Source: Salipiger pallidus (lineage in GTDB: Bacteria > Pseudomonadota > Alphaproteobacteria > Rhodobacterales > Rhodobacteraceae). Taken from it: 64,000 bases of DNA. Numbering within the stretch: the first letter of the stretch is position 1; every line of letters begins with the position of its first letter. The position numbers and the translations under genes were made by a program. Positions 9,285 through 18,456 of this stretch are shown piece after piece. The notes beneath the pieces are model-generated. The model did not search any database. It saw only the letters and a program-made list of their open reading frames with translations, and had not been told where the DNA came from. Location of the stretch: positions 62,001-126,000 of the forward strand of contig NZ_BMJV01000008.1 of the NCBI RefSeq assembly GCF_014643635.1. The letters are read 5' to 3'.

Positions 9285-9932
9285 TCAGAAGGGAGCCTTG
9301 GCGCGGAATTTCTGGCTGAGGCCGCCGTCAGGGTGGTTCAGACGCAACTCTTCGGCATGGAGCATCATGCGCGGGTACTGGCCCGCGGTTTCGGGGCCGT
9401 AAAACGGATCTCCAAGGATCGGATGGCCAAGCGCCAGCATGTGCACCCGCAGCTGGTGGCTACGGCCTGTCTGAGGAAAGAGCCGCACGCGGCTTTCCTC
9501 GTCTGATGCCTTCACCACCTTGTAGTCGGTGATCGACGGCTTGCCGGTCTCATGGCAGACCATCTGCTTGGGCCGGTTTGGCCAGTCCACGATCAGCGGC
9601 AGATCCACCGTGCCGGTTTTCGACTCGAGCCGGCCGGCCACGCGGGCAATATAGGTCTTCTTGGTCTTGCGCGCCTCGAACTGTGCCCCGAGGTGGCGCT
9701 GCGCGTGGGCCGTCAGCCCAAAGACCATCACTCCCGACGTGTCCCGGTCCAAACGGTGCACGAGGCGCACCGTGGGGAAAGCCTTTTCCAGCCGGGTGAG
9801 CAGGCAATCCGCCAGTTCGGGTCCCTTGCCGGGCACGGACAGCAGGCCCGCGGGCTTGTCGACCACGAGAAGCTCGTGATCGGCGTGCAGGATGGGGATC
9901 TCGCCCATGGGTGGATTGTAGATGTCGCTCAT
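9285..9932 (-). CDS. RluA-family RNA pseudouridine synthase
   Basis: This 215-residue protein isomerises uridine to pseudouridine in rRNA and/or tRNA. The catalytic aspartate is in VHRLDRDTSGVMVFG (about residues 57-71), preceded by the family motif I/II segment ELLVVDKPAGLLSVPG; GRSHQLRVHMLALGHPILGD is the conserved motif III. There is no N-terminal S4 domain, and the length matches the short RluA type (23S U746 / tRNA U32 in E. coli) better than RluC or RluD. Exact target assignment is inference. Its start lies 9 bp after the neighbouring fRMsr gene's stop region is passed on the same strand, so the two may be cotranscribed. Confidence 0.9.
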   Translation of the reverse strand: MSDIYNPPMGEIPILHADHELLVVDKPAGLLSVPGKGPELADCLLTRLEKAFPTVRLVHRLDRDTSGVMVFGLTAHAQRHLGAQFEARKTKKTYIARVAGRLESKTGTVDLPLIVDWPNRPKQMVCHETGKPSITDYKVVKASDEESRVRLFPQTGRSHQLRVHMLALGHPILGDPFYGPETAGQYPRMMLHAEELRLNHPDGGLSQKFRAKAPF

Positions 9933-9956
9933 GCGCCCCCTGTGCCGCAGGCGGCG

Positions 9957-10421
9957 CTAGCGCACAAGGTCCGGATGGCGGAAAACGCCGTCGACAATGG
10001 TTTGCAGCGCCTCGGCGTCCACTTGCGTGAAGGCATCGGGCCGGTCGCTGTCGATGTCGAGCACGGCGATCACCTCGCCCGCCGCATCGAACACCGGCAG
10101 CACCAGCTCCGAGCGGGTGGAGCTGGCGCAGGCGATGTGGCCGGGGAAGGCCTCCACGTCCGGGACCAGCTGAACCGTCGCGGTGCGGGCGCAGGCACCG
10201 CAGACACCGCGTGAGAAGGGAATGACGAGGCAGCCGTGGCCACCCTGATAGGGGCCGATCTTCAGCAGCTGCGGCGCGGTCACCCGGTAGAAGCCGGTCC
10301 AGTCGAAGCGCTCGTCCGCGTGATGGATCTCGCAGGCGAGGGTGGCCATGAGGGCGACCGCGTCGGTCTCGCCCTCGGTGAGCGCGGCAATGGTGCGGGC
10401 AAGGTCTGTGTAATCAGGCAT
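9957..10421 (-). CDS. GAF-domain free methionine-(R)-sulfoxide reductase
   Basis: This 154-residue single GAF domain reduces free Met-R-sulfoxide. The catalytic signature is visible: GVCGACARTATVQLVPDV and AFPGHIACASSTRSE contain the conserved cysteines and the PGH(I)AC loop. The N-terminal ERFDWTGFYRV segment is also typical. The ATG at 10421 follows a GGAGACC Shine-Dalgarno. It is divergent from the S58 peptidase gene and upstream of the pseudouridine synthase gene on the same strand. Confidence 0.88.
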   Translation of the reverse strand: MPDYTDLARTIAALTEGETDAVALMATLACEIHHADERFDWTGFYRVTAPQLLKIGPYQGGHGCLVIPFSRGVCGACARTATVQLVPDVEAFPGHIACASSTRSELVLPVFDAAGEVIAVLDIDSDRPDAFTQVDAEALQTIVDGVFRHPDLVR

Positions 10422-10529
10422 GGTGGTCTCCGGTGTCGGGCAGAGGGTCGCATGACGGCGCGGGGATTGCATCCCCCATTGCATCCCCCCGGCGGCTGCC
10501 GGACAGTCAGAGCCAGCAGGACAGGAGAC

Positions 10530-11537
10530 ATGCCGATGCAGCCGGGGCCACTCAACCTCATCACCGATGTTCCCGGCCTGAAGGTCGGCAATGCGCAGGA
10601 TGACGGCCTGAAATCCGGGGTCAGCGTCGTGACCAGTGATGCGCCGATGGTGGCCTCGGTCGCCGTCATGGGCGGCGCGCCCGGCACGCGCGAGACGGAC
10701 CTTCTGGCGCCGGACAAGACCGCGCCGGGGGTGGATGCGCTGGTGCTGTCGGGCGGCAGCGCCTTCGGTCTCGCCGCGGCGCAGGGCGTCATGGACGCGC
10801 TGCACGGTGCGGGGCGTGGCTTCCAGGTGCTGTCCGCGCGGGTGCCCATCGTGCCCGCGGCGATCCTGTTCGACCTTCTGAACGGTGGGAACAAGGAGTG
10901 GACCGAGAACCCTTACCCCGTGCTAGGCCGCGCGGCGCTGGCGGCGGCGGGGACACGGTTCGAGCTGGGTACATACGGCGCAGGCACCGGGGCGCAGACG
11001 GCGCAGCACAAGGGCGGGCTTGGCTCGGCCAGCTTGCGGCTCGCCGATGGCATCACGGTGGGGGCGCTGGTGGCGGTGAACCCGATGGGCAGCCCCACGA
11101 CCCCCTCGGGACGGCATTTCTGGGCGGCGCCCTTCGAGATCGGCGACGAATTCGGCGGCCTCGGGGTCGACCCGGCGGGCTATGCGCCGCTGCCCGAAAG
11201 CCGCAAGGTGCAGGCGATGGCGGGCCTCGGGAACACCACCATCGCCGTGGTCGCGACGAATGCAAGGCTCGACAAGGGGCAGTGTCACCGCACGGCGGTG
11301 GCGGCCCATGACGGCATGGGGCGGGCCATTGTCCCCGCCCATTCACCGATGGACGGGGATCTGGTCTTTGCGGCCTCCACCGGCGTGCAGGAGCTGGTCG
11401 CCCCGGCGATGCAGCTGGCCGAGATCGGCCATGCCGCCAGCGTCTGCCTTGCCCGCGCCATCGCACGCGCGGTCTGGGAGGCGACGCCCGCAGAGGGCGA
11501 CACCCTGCCCACCCTGCGGCAGGAACTGGGGCGTTAG
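10530..11537 (+). CDS. P1 family peptidase (S58, DmpA/BapA-like)
   Basis: This 335-residue member of the S58 N-terminal-nucleophile family self-cleaves before its nucleophile; known members are D- or beta-aminopeptidases. The visible features are [12 protein letters not shown] at the N terminus, [19 protein letters not shown], the GLGSAS loop, and [16 protein letters not shown] around the probable nucleophilic Thr (about residue 235). The ATG at 10530 is set by the CAGGAG Shine-Dalgarno; an upstream open extension is not family-like. It converges on hisB with overlapping stop codons (4 bp). The substrate is not predictable. Confidence 0.88.
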   Translation: MPMQPGPLNLITDVPGLKVGNAQDDGLKSGVSVVTSDAPMVASVAVMGGAPGTRETDLLAPDKTAPGVDALVLSGGSAFGLAAAQGVMDALHGAGRGFQVLSARVPIVPAAILFDLLNGGNKEWTENPYPVLGRAALAAAGTRFELGTYGAGTGAQTAQHKGGLGSASLRLADGITVGALVAVNPMGSPTTPSGRHFWAAPFEIGDEFGGLGVDPAGYAPLPESRKVQAMAGLGNTTIAVVATNARLDKGQCHRTAVAAHDGMGRAIVPAHSPMDGDLVFAASTGVQELVAPAMQLAEIGHAASVCLARAIARAVWEATPAEGDTLPTLRQELGR

Positions 11538-12121
11538 AGCGCGCCCTTCGTCGAGGGGATGTCGTCGCTCTTGCGGGGGTCGGGTTCGACCGCTTCGCGC
11601 AGGGCGCGGGCGACGGATTTGAACGCGGCCTCGGTGATGTGGTGCGAATTCACGCCGTGCAGCGCGTCGATGTGCAAGGTGATGCCGCCATGGGTCGACA
11701 GTGCCTGGAAGAACTCGCGCACCAGCTCGGTGTCGAAGCTGCCGATCTTTTCTGACGGCAGATCGACGTTCCATACGAGGAAGGGCCGCGCCGACAGGTC
11801 CAGCGCGCAGCGCACCAGTGCGTCATCCATGGCCAGCAGGCACGAGCCATAGCGCCGGATGCCGCGCTTGTCCCCAAGTGCTTTCACCAGCGCCTGACCA
11901 ATGGCGATGCCGGTGTCCTCGACCGTGTGATGATCGTCGACGTGCAGATCGCCGTCCGCACGGATCGTCATGTCGATGAGCGAGTGGCGCGACAGCTGGT
12001 CGAGCATGTGGTCGAAGAAGCCCACGCCGGTCTGGTTGTCGTAGACACCGGTGCCGTCGAGGTCGACGGTGACCTCGATCCCGGTCTCGGCGGTCTTGCG
12101 GGTGATGGTGGCCTTGCGCAT
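11534..12121 (-). CDS. hisB: Imidazoleglycerol-phosphate dehydratase
   Basis: This 195-residue enzyme dehydrates imidazole glycerol phosphate in histidine biosynthesis using Mn. The duplicated metal-binding motifs are seen: [25 protein letters not shown] and, in the second repeat, [25 protein letters not shown]. It is the monofunctional form (no phosphatase domain), as usual outside Enterobacteria. No other his gene is in the window on this strand. Confidence 0.96.
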   Translation of the reverse strand: MRKATITRKTAETGIEVTVDLDGTGVYDNQTGVGFFDHMLDQLSRHSLIDMTIRADGDLHVDDHHTVEDTGIAIGQALVKALGDKRGIRRYGSCLLAMDDALVRCALDLSARPFLVWNVDLPSEKIGSFDTELVREFFQALSTHGGITLHIDALHGVNSHHITEAAFKSVARALREAVEPDPRKSDDIPSTKGAL

Positions 12122-12298
12122 GGCGGTCTCCTGTCCGGGGCGGACCCGGGCTGATATCGGGCTGTACTGGGGCCGCGCCGAAGCGTTCCGGCGGCGGCGG
12201 TTTGGGGCCGCTTATAGGGCGCGCCGGGGCAGGGGCCAAGCGGCAGCTTGCGGCGGCGGGGCGGTTGTGCCAGCGTCCGCGCCAAAGGAGACTGCACC

Positions 12299-12538
12299 AT
12301 GACCACCTGCGTATTCGTCCAGATCCGCTGTACCCCCGGCACCACCTACAAGGTCGCCGAGGACATTGCGCTGCGCGAGATCCATTCCGAGCTTTATTCC
12401 ACGTCCGGCGAATGGGACCTTCTGGTCAAGCTCTACATCCCCGAAGGCAAAGACGTGGGCCATTACATCAACGAGCAGCTGGCCGACGTGCCAGGGATCG
12501 AGCGCACGCTCACCACGCTGACCTTCAAGGCGTTCTGA
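12299..12538 (+). CDS. Stand-alone Lrp/AsnC ligand-binding (RAM) domain protein
   Basis: This 79-residue protein corresponds to only the C-terminal effector-binding domain of Lrp/AsnC regulators (TTCVFVQIRCTPGTTYKVAEDI at the N terminus, SGEWDLLVKLYI, IERTLTTLTF). It has no DNA-binding helix-turn-helix. Stand-alone RAM proteins form ring-shaped oligomers that bind amino acids; their physiological role is unclear. AAAGGAG lies 8 bp before the ATG, so this is a genuine short gene and not a truncated Lrp. Confidence 0.88.
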   Translation: MTTCVFVQIRCTPGTTYKVAEDIALREIHSELYSTSGEWDLLVKLYIPEGKDVGHYINEQLADVPGIERTLTTLTFKAF

Positions 12539-12598
12539 GCGCGCTCGGATTTCGGGTGCCCATAGCTTAGTCCGACGGGGCCTCGGGCGAACGGGGCC

Positions 12599-13645
12599 TC
12601 AGTCGAACAGCGTCGCCTGTCCCGGCCCGCTCGCCTGTCCCGGAGCCTTCGGGGCGGGCATCCCGAGATGATCCCAGGATCTCTGGGTGATCATCCGGCC
12701 GCGCGGCGTTCGCTGGATCAGGCCCTGTTGAAGCAGGTACGGCTCGATCACCTCCTCGATGGCATCACGGCTTTCCGACAGTGCGGCCGAGATCGTCTCG
12801 ATCCCCACGGGGCCGCCGGCGTAATGCTCGGCGATCAGCCGCAGGTAACGCCGGTCGGCCCCGTCGAGTCCAAGCGCATCCACCCCCAGCCGCGTCAGCG
12901 CGCCATCGGCCAGCTCCTGCGTCACCACGCCGTTGCCCTCGACCACCGCGAAATCCACCACCCGGCGCAGGAGCCGCCCGGCGATCCGCGGTGTCCCGCG
13001 CGAGCGCTGCGCGATCTCGCGTGCGCCATCGGGCTCGGCCCGCACGCCGAGCTTTTCGGCGTTACGGGTGACGATGCTGTTGAGCTCCTCCACCGTGTAG
13101 AACTGCAGCCGCGTGGGGATGCCGAAACGGTCGCGCAGGGGGGTCGTCAGCAGGCCAAGCCGCGTGGTCGCGCCCACCAGCGTGAAGGGCTGAAGCTCGA
13201 TCCGCACGGTGCGGGCGGCGGGGCCTTCGCCGATCACGAGGTCCAGCTCATAATCTTCCATCGCAGGGTAGAGGATTTCCTCGACCACCGGGTTGAGCCG
13301 GTGGATCTCGTCGATGAAGAGCACGTCATTGCGTTCGAGGTTGGTCAGGATTGCGGCCAGATCGCCCGCCTTGGCCAGCACCGGCCCCGAGGTCATGCGG
13401 AAGTTGACCCCAAGCTCGCGCGCCATGATCTGCGCCAGCGTCGTCTTGCCAAGGCCGGGGGGGCCGTGGAACAGCGTGTGGTCCATGGCTTCCTGGCGCT
13501 GCCGGGCCGAAGCGATGAACACCCGGAGGTTGGCCCGCGCCTCGGCTTGCCCCACGAAATCATCAAGCATCTGCGGACGCAGGGCGCGGCCTTCGTCTTC
13601 GGGCAGAGGGGCAGGGCGCAGGGTGGGATCGGGGTCCATGCTCAT
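12599..13645 (-). CDS. ruvB: Holliday junction branch migration ATPase RuvB
   Basis: This 348-residue AAA+ motor drives branch migration with RuvA. Walker A is in [16 protein letters not shown] (about residues 59-74), Walker B in [12 protein letters not shown], sensor 1 in [12 protein letters not shown] and the arginine finger in LRDRFGI. A winged-helix C-terminal domain ends the protein ([18 protein letters not shown]). Its ATG is 2 bp after the stop of a GIY-YIG nuclease gene, so its ribosome-binding site lies inside that gene, which separates it from ruvA. Confidence 0.97.
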   Translation of the reverse strand: MSMDPDPTLRPAPLPEDEGRALRPQMLDDFVGQAEARANLRVFIASARQRQEAMDHTLFHGPPGLGKTTLAQIMARELGVNFRMTSGPVLAKAGDLAAILTNLERNDVLFIDEIHRLNPVVEEILYPAMEDYELDLVIGEGPAARTVRIELQPFTLVGATTRLGLLTTPLRDRFGIPTRLQFYTVEELNSIVTRNAEKLGVRAEPDGAREIAQRSRGTPRIAGRLLRRVVDFAVVEGNGVVTQELADGALTRLGVDALGLDGADRRYLRLIAEHYAGGPVGIETISAALSESRDAIEEVIEPYLLQQGLIQRTPRGRMITQRSWDHLGMPAPKAPGQASGPGQATLFD

Positions 13646-13647
13646 GG

Positions 13648-14529
13648 TCAGTTCTCGTTCAGGCCGTTGCGACGCGTATCGAGGCGGAGCTTCCAGCTAT
13701 TTTCACATGCAACGACGTCTTCGACCAGTGCCGTTGGGGCCATGAGTTCGAGTATGGAGAAGCGGAACCGGGACGGATCGCGGGGCCGCAACTCCACAGG
13801 CACTCCAACATCTCCGGCAACATGTCGCTGCCAGCGTCCAAGCAGGTTCTCGGCACCATAGGCCGAGCCTACGTATCTTTGTCCGTCACTCTCGTCCACG
13901 ATCAGATAGATTCCGCGCCAGTGGCGCAGGGTCGCAGCCCATTGTCGGGGAAGGGTTGTGATGTCGGATCGTGTCAGGCTGAGCTCGGTCCAGTCTGGCA
14001 TTGGTGGCGCGACGTGAGCGTGTCTGCGCAACTCGCGCACCTGCAAGGGGGTCGTTTCGGCAAGGCGCATGTACGCCCGTCCACCGGGGTCGCGGCAGAT
14101 GAGGCGCTTTTCCAAGTCGCTGAAACGCGCTAGGCGATTGAGGTCAAATCGCGTGCGGCCCACGAGGCGATCAACCCCTTGTTCGGCCGGTGCCAAGTGC
14201 CCATCGATACGCTCGCGCATCTCGCACAGCAATGGGTCCTCCTGCCACTCTTTCAACGACAGGACTGGCCCCGCCTCTCGGGAAAACATTCCCAGAAATA
14301 TCGCATCGCCATCTGGAGCGGACAGGAATGACGCAAGGTAGGGCCTGGCCCGGAGTGTGGCCTCTGGACCAGGAGCATGCGTTGACTGGAACGCGTCGAA
14401 AAGGTCAGGCCGTTCTTCTGCGAGAATGGCGAGGGCCTTGCGCCGAACCGGATCATTGGACTTGTGAAGGCACAGCGCAACTTCGCCCTCAGGTAGGGCG
14501 TGAAGCCTGAGAAAATCCTGAAACAGCAT
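13648..14529 (-). CDS. GIY-YIG nuclease-domain protein inserted between ruvA and ruvB
   Basis: A 293-residue protein. The C-terminal ~89 residues are a GIY-YIG nuclease domain with all the expected catalytic positions: GIY at 206-208, YVG at 219-221, Arg in LLGRWQRH (about 232), Glu in ACENSWK (about 276), and a final Asn in GLNEN. The N-terminal ~200 residues are a distinct module ([34 protein letters not shown] at the junction) that I recall from scattered bacterial GIY-YIG proteins of this length without an assigned role. It starts 4 bp after the ruvA stop and ends 2 bp before the ruvB ATG. Base composition is visibly less GC-rich than ruvA/ruvB, suggesting acquisition. Defence, repair or selfish function are all open. 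Confidence 0.85.
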   Translation of the reverse strand: MLFQDFLRLHALPEGEVALCLHKSNDPVRRKALAILAEERPDLFDAFQSTHAPGPEATLRARPYLASFLSAPDGDAIFLGMFSREAGPVLSLKEWQEDPLLCEMRERIDGHLAPAEQGVDRLVGRTRFDLNRLARFSDLEKRLICRDPGGRAYMRLAETTPLQVRELRRHAHVAPPMPDWTELSLTRSDITTLPRQWAATLRHWRGIYLIVDESDGQRYVGSAYGAENLLGRWQRHVAGDVGVPVELRPRDPSRFRFSILELMAPTALVEDVVACENSWKLRLDTRRNGLNEN

Positions 14530-14533
14530 GCAC

Positions 14534-15208
14534 TCAGGACTTCGGTGCCAGCAGCTTGAGCGCCGCGCGGATGAGGCCCGAGGTGGTCGCCTCGGGCTCG
14601 TCGCCCACCGCCTGCGCCACGGCAGAGGCGGCATCCGAAGGGGAGTAGCCGAGGTTGGTCAGGGCCGACAGTGCTTCGGTCTGGGCGGGCACGGCCTGCG
14701 GGGCAGGGGCGGGCTTGGGCGTCTTGGGGGGCGCGGGAGTGGGCGCATCGTCGTCGATCACCACGTCCTCGGCGCTGGCGACGGGGCCTGCGCCCATGGC
14801 CATGACCGTGGGGGCCTTGTCCTTCAGTTCGTTGACCACGCGTTGCGCGGTCTTGGGGCCGATGCCCTTGGCGGCCTTGATGGCGTTCCAGTCTCCCAGC
14901 GCGATGGCGCGGCTGGTGCCGTCCGGCCCCAGCGCCCCGAGGATCGCAAGCGACGCCTTGGCGCCCACCCCCTGCACCGACAGCAGCAGGCGGAACCATT
15001 CCTTCTCCACAAGGCTGGGGAAGCCGAAAAGCTGCAGCAGATCCTCACGCACCAGAAGGTCCGTGAAGAGGGCCGTGGCCTCGCCCGCACGGGGCATGGA
15101 CGCCAGCACCCGTTCAGAGCAGCAGACGACGTAGCCGACCCCGCGCACGTCGATCAGAACGTGATCCTCGGCCTTGTATTCGATGCGTCCGGCAATGCGT
15201 CCGATCAT
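14534..15208 (-). CDS. ruvA: Holliday junction DNA-binding protein RuvA
   Basis: This 224-residue protein binds four-way junctions and docks RuvB. Domain I begins [28 protein letters not shown], the helix-hairpin-helix region includes [17 protein letters not shown] and [17 protein letters not shown], and the RuvB-binding domain III follows a long Ala/Pro-rich linker (about residues 145-180). The linker is longer than in E. coli. It overlaps ruvC by 4 bp. Confidence 0.96.
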   Translation of the reverse strand: MIGRIAGRIEYKAEDHVLIDVRGVGYVVCCSERVLASMPRAGEATALFTDLLVREDLLQLFGFPSLVEKEWFRLLLSVQGVGAKASLAILGALGPDGTSRAIALGDWNAIKAAKGIGPKTAQRVVNELKDKAPTVMAMGAGPVASAEDVVIDDDAPTPAPPKTPKPAPAPQAVPAQTEALSALTNLGYSPSDAASAVAQAVGDEPEATTSGLIRAALKLLAPKS

Positions 15209-15693
15209 GCGGTAAGCCTCAGGTTGCGGCCACCCATGTGGCGGGAATGACAGATGGCGATGGCAAGGGCGTCGGCGGCATCGGGGCCGACGATGGAGAC
15301 ACCGGGAAGCTGCATCCGGACCATGTGGTCCACCTGCTTCTTGTCGGCGTGACCGACGCCCACCACGGTCTTCTTGACGGCGTTGGGGGCATATTCCCCG
15401 ATCTCGAGCCCAAACTGGGCGGGCACGAGCAGAGCGATGCCCCGCGCCTGGCCTAGCTTCAGCGTACCGACCGCGTCCTTGTTGACGAAGGTCTGTTCGA
15501 CCGCGGCACAGTCGGGCAGGTAGCGGTTGAACACCTCGGTCAGCTGGATGTGCAGGCTCAGAAGGCGCGGTGCAAGATCGCCGGTACCGGATTCGCAGAC
15601 GCCGTTCGCCACATGCTTGAGACGGCTTCCGCTCGCCTCGATGACCCCCCAACCGAGTCGTCTCAGGCCCGGATCAATGCCCAGAATCCTCAT
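15205..15693 (-). CDS. ruvC: Holliday junction resolvase RuvC
   Basis: This 162-residue endonuclease cuts junctions. Acidic catalytic residues are in [16 protein letters not shown] (Asp7), [23 protein letters not shown] (Glu) and [14 protein letters not shown] (Asp pair). The start at 15693 gives the canonical N terminus; an in-frame ATG at 15714 would add seven residues. It is the first gene of the ruvC-ruvA-GIY-ruvB unit. No alphaproteobacterial LexA box (GTTC-N7-GTTC or GAAC-N7-GAAC) was found upstream. Confidence 0.95.
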   Translation of the reverse strand: MRILGIDPGLRRLGWGVIEASGSRLKHVANGVCESGTGDLAPRLLSLHIQLTEVFNRYLPDCAAVEQTFVNKDAVGTLKLGQARGIALLVPAQFGLEIGEYAPNAVKKTVVGVGHADKKQVDHMVRMQLPGVSIVGPDAADALAIAICHSRHMGGRNLRLTA

Positions 15694-16024
15694 GCCTGCC
15701 CTGCCTTTTTCCATTGTTCTTGCCTGCGGATAGCACGAAACGCGAACATCCGCCAAGGGGGCCGGTTCGGGCCGCCGGAAACTCGTTGCCGTAATGTCGC
15801 CTGCGGAGCGGGCAGAGGAGCTGTTTCGCGACACTCCCGTGTCGGAAACCGACACTTTTTGGCTCAATAATTAAGCTTAAAAATCAACGTTTTCCTAATT
15901 TTTGAGCCATGTGAAAACTGCATGGGACCCTTGCAGGAATACCGATTGCCCGAACATGCCCGTGTGACTATCTGCTCGCTTAGAAACAAGGCATTCTGAA
16001 AACTCTGACCAAGGACAATGACCC
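15694..16024. other. Divergent intergenic region of ruvC and the DUF1127 gene
   Basis: The left 140 bp are GC-rich. The segment 15856-15912 is strikingly AT-rich and contains an imperfect inverted repeat starting GGCTCAA (15863) and ending TTGAGCC (about 15908). A separate perfect palindrome sits at 15839-15855. These fit a regulated promoter for the small rightward gene; I cannot assign the regulator. Confidence 0.5.
15839..15855. promoter_or_regulatory. Perfect palindrome upstream of the DUF1127 gene
   Basis: GTGTCGG-AAA-CCGACAC is a perfect 7-bp inverted repeat, followed by TTTTT. It could be an operator, or a small intrinsic terminator for an unseen rightward transcript. No protein-coding gene reads into it from the left. 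Confidence 0.45.
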
Positions 16025-16312
16025 ATGTCGGCATATGATTCCTATCGCGCCCAGAACGGTGCTGCCGGCCTGGCTGGCAACATCGGCTCTGTCCTCATCT
16101 CGGGCTTCGGCGCCGCCCCCGAACGCAGCGCGTCTGCGTCTGTCGTCATCGCGACCCAAATCGGTCGCTTCGTGACCACGGTCTTCGACACGATCGCGGA
16201 ATGGAAAGAAGTTCGCGACACCCGCAAGGCCCTGTCGGGTCTGAGCGATCGCGAGCTTGACGATATCGGCCTGACCCGCGGCGACATCGAAGCAGTCGCT
16301 CGCGGCCACTGA
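16025..16312 (+). CDS. DUF1127 (YjiS-like) small protein
   Basis: A 95-residue protein whose C-terminal ~45 residues are a DUF1127 domain (IAEWKEVRDTRKALSGLSDRELDDIGLTRGDIEAVARGH), with the LSDREL-DIG-R core. DUF1127 proteins of alphaproteobacteria are Arg-rich and have been linked to RNA-related stress and nutrient responses in some species; this one is longer at the N terminus than the minimal form. It has its own promoter region and a strong terminator, so it is a monocistronic, probably highly expressed gene. Confidence 0.88.
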   Translation: MSAYDSYRAQNGAAGLAGNIGSVLISGFGAAPERSASASVVIATQIGRFVTTVFDTIAEWKEVRDTRKALSGLSDRELDDIGLTRGDIEAVARGH

Positions 16313-16346
16313 GGCCCCCCCCAACACGCACGGCACGTAAAAGAAC

Positions 16347-16381
16347 GGCCGCGTCTTCCAGATGGAAGGCGCGGCCTTTTT
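16347..16381 (+). terminator. Strong intrinsic terminator of the DUF1127 gene
   Basis: A 13-bp stem (GGCCGCGTCTTCC / GGAAGGCGCGGCC, one wobble) with a 4-nt loop is followed directly by TTTTT. Confidence 0.9.
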
Positions 16382-16468
16382 ACGCGTTCAGGTACTCGTC
16401 AGACGTGTGCTCTACGGAGAACTGTGAGAGAGTAGAGAGCGGCCGATATCCCACGGCCAAGGGATTCT

Positions 16469-16816
16469 TCAGGTGATGTAACTGCCAAGCTGGGAGGCGA
16501 TCCAGAACGTGGCGGGATCGGTGCTCATGACCCATGCACCCATTCGTTCCAAGAGAGTGCCATTGGAGAGGTGGTCCAGATGGGCTGCATAGTCTTCCAA
16601 TCCGAGCTTTGCCACCAGCACTGCCTTGAAACAGAAGAACCCGATCGTGGCGAGCGCGAAGCCCTTCATCGACACGAAGGGAACGCGGCGGATCGGCTGA
16701 TGCTCGATCGTGCCATTCTTCGGGTTCAAGCGGGTGACGTACCCCTGTGCCAGTTTGCTGTGTTTCGACGCCACCTTGCGCTGGCGCCGATCAAATTCTT
16801 CGTATGCCTTATCCAT
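16469..16816 (-). CDS. Conserved hypothetical membrane protein
   Basis: A 115-residue protein with a basic N terminus (MDKAYEEFDRRQRKVASKHSK), a YVTRLNPKNGTIEHQP segment and one membrane helix (VSMKGFALATIGFFCFKAVLVA, about residues 61-82), followed by a short soluble tail. I recognise it as a protein conserved in Rhodobacterales but know no function. The start at the ATG at 16816 gives the conserved N terminus; the frame is open further upstream. Base composition is slightly lower in GC than its neighbours. It is followed on the same strand by no close gene. Confidence 0.7.
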   Translation of the reverse strand: MDKAYEEFDRRQRKVASKHSKLAQGYVTRLNPKNGTIEHQPIRRVPFVSMKGFALATIGFFCFKAVLVAKLGLEDYAAHLDHLSNGTLLERMGAWVMSTDPATFWIASQLGSYIT

Positions 16817-16918
16817 GGCGACCTCGTCACGACCGGCCCCCACCGGTTGAATCAAGCAGTGCCGACAAAATAGGGCGAATCTGAGGCGTTCGCCCTCACT
16901 TCACTTCAAATGCGGCCG

Positions 16919-17797
16919 TTAGAACGTTTTTCGCTGAAGTGTCAGTGTCACCCAGTCACCAATCTCATCCCGCTTAACAAGATTGATGCCGTTCTCGGCA
17001 TAAACTTCGACTACTTCGTCCGCCTGACGGGTCAGGATTCCAGAGAGAATAGCGTAACCATCCGGGCTGATGTGCCGCGCCATGTCGGGGGCAAGGTCAA
17101 TCAGGGGTTGCATGAGGATGTTGGCGAACACGAGGTCGAAAGGACCGCGTGCCGACAGCTCGGGATTGTCGAAACCGGCGGATTCATAGCAGGCGACCCG
17201 GCCTTCGAGGTTGTTCGCCCGCACATTCGCCTCGGCCACCTCCACGGCGACCTCGTCAATGTCAGCGACGACGACCTGTTCAGGCCAGATGCGGGCGGCG
17301 CCCATGCCAAGCACGGCGGTGCCGCAGCCGATGTCGGCAACTTTTCGTCCGACAAAGCCTTCCGTGGCCAGCCGGTCAAGCGCCCGCAGGCAGCCAAGGG
17401 TGGTGCCGTGGTGACCGGTGCCGAAGGCCATTGCGGCCTCGATCAGCAGGGGCTCGGCCCCTTCGGGGATCTTGTCCGCGTCATGGCTGCCGTAGACGAA
17501 GAACCGCCCAGCCTCGACCGGGGTCAGCTCGCGGCGCACCTTGTCGACCCAGTCCTGGTCAGGCACTTCGGAGATCACGAAGGGCGCGGCCGAGAAGGCG
17601 GTGGACAGAAGCGTCAGCTCGATGTCGTTCGGAGGCTCGATGAAATAGCCGCCGACCTCCCAGGTGCCTGAGCCGTCCTCGATCTCGAAGACGCCGACGC
17701 CCGTGGGTTCCGGTTCGAGGTCTTCCATGGCCTCGCCAAGGGCCTCGGCGGCATCCTTGGAGTCAAGCTTGGTAAAGGCGGTCCAGGTCCTGGGCAT
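16919..17797 (-). CDS. prmA: Ribosomal protein L11 methyltransferase
   Basis: This 292-residue SAM-dependent methyltransferase trimethylates ribosomal protein L11. The motifs are AMAFGTGHHGTTLGCLRAL, the SAM-binding VADIGCGTAVLGMGAARIW, VVVADIDEVAVEVAEANV and the DLVFANILMQPLIDLAPD catalytic segment (NILM in place of NILA). The ATG at 17797 yields MPRTWTAFTKLDSKDA as in alphaproteobacterial PrmA. It lies downstream of the MaoC gene on the same strand, with about 70 bp between them. Confidence 0.94.
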   Translation of the reverse strand: MPRTWTAFTKLDSKDAAEALGEAMEDLEPEPTGVGVFEIEDGSGTWEVGGYFIEPPNDIELTLLSTAFSAAPFVISEVPDQDWVDKVRRELTPVEAGRFFVYGSHDADKIPEGAEPLLIEAAMAFGTGHHGTTLGCLRALDRLATEGFVGRKVADIGCGTAVLGMGAARIWPEQVVVADIDEVAVEVAEANVRANNLEGRVACYESAGFDNPELSARGPFDLVFANILMQPLIDLAPDMARHISPDGYAILSGILTRQADEVVEVYAENGINLVKRDEIGDWVTLTLQRKTF

Positions 17798-17865
17798 GTG
17801 GTGTCTCCGACAATGATCGCCGCCCGATACCCTGTTTCCCGCCCTTGGGAAAGGCTTTGCGGCCT

Positions 17866-18309
17866 TCAGTCGAACTTGCGCGACGGGGCAAGTACGCGGG
17901 CTTCGCCGGCCAGTACCTTCTTGCCGTCCACGGTGCAGACGCAATCCAGCGTCACGCGGCGCTTGGCGATGTCGATGTCCGTCACCGTCACTTCGGCAAG
18001 CACCGTGTCGCCGGGTCGGACGGGGCCGAGGAACTTCAGCGACTGGCCAAGGTAGATGCTGCCGTGGCCGGGCAGCTGTTCGCCGATGACCGCCGAGATC
18101 AGCCCGGCGGTAAGCATCCCGTGGGCGATGCGCCCCTCGAAAATGGTGTCGTGGGCATAGGCATCGTCAAGATGCACCGGGTTGCGGTCGGTCGAGACCT
18201 CGGCAAAGAGCTCAATATCGCGGTCGGTGACGGTTTTGCGCAGATGGCGCGTCATGCCCATCTCGATGTCTTCGATGCAGATCGTGCCGCGCGGGAAGTT
18301 GTCCAACAT
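17866..18309 (-). CDS. MaoC-type (R)-specific enoyl-CoA hydratase
   Basis: This 147-residue single hot-dog domain hydrates enoyl-CoA to (R)-3-hydroxyacyl-CoA. The hydratase motif with its catalytic Asp/His pair is present (FAEVSTDRNPVHLDDAYA, then GRIAHGMLTAGLISAVIG). The size and motif match PhaJ-like proteins, which can feed polyhydroxyalkanoate synthesis, but no pha gene is nearby. Upstream, 18345-18389 is AT-rich with a GTAATAAA / TTTATTAC inverted pair that may be its promoter or operator. Confidence 0.88.
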   Translation of the reverse strand: MLDNFPRGTICIEDIEMGMTRHLRKTVTDRDIELFAEVSTDRNPVHLDDAYAHDTIFEGRIAHGMLTAGLISAVIGEQLPGHGSIYLGQSLKFLGPVRPGDTVLAEVTVTDIDIAKRRVTLDCVCTVDGKKVLAGEARVLAPSRKFD

Positions 18310-18456
18310 CTCAGCCTCCGTGAACGTCGGCCTGTGTCGGGCCGGTAATAAATCGCCATGCAGACATACATGATGCGTAATTTTATTACTTCGCGAGCGC
18401 AGAAAATCAAGAGGCGATGTGCCGGCTGCGACGAAAGTGCCGCAGCCGGGCGGGTT

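Noticed and set aside
9066-9402. Short forward open frames after the aldehyde dehydrogenase gene
   Set aside because: They lack codon bias, ribosome-binding sites and similarity, and partly overlap the pseudouridine synthase gene.
15694-15840. LexA box upstream of ruvC
   Set aside because: GTTC and GAAC occur, but no pair with the 7-bp spacing of alphaproteobacterial LexA sites was found.
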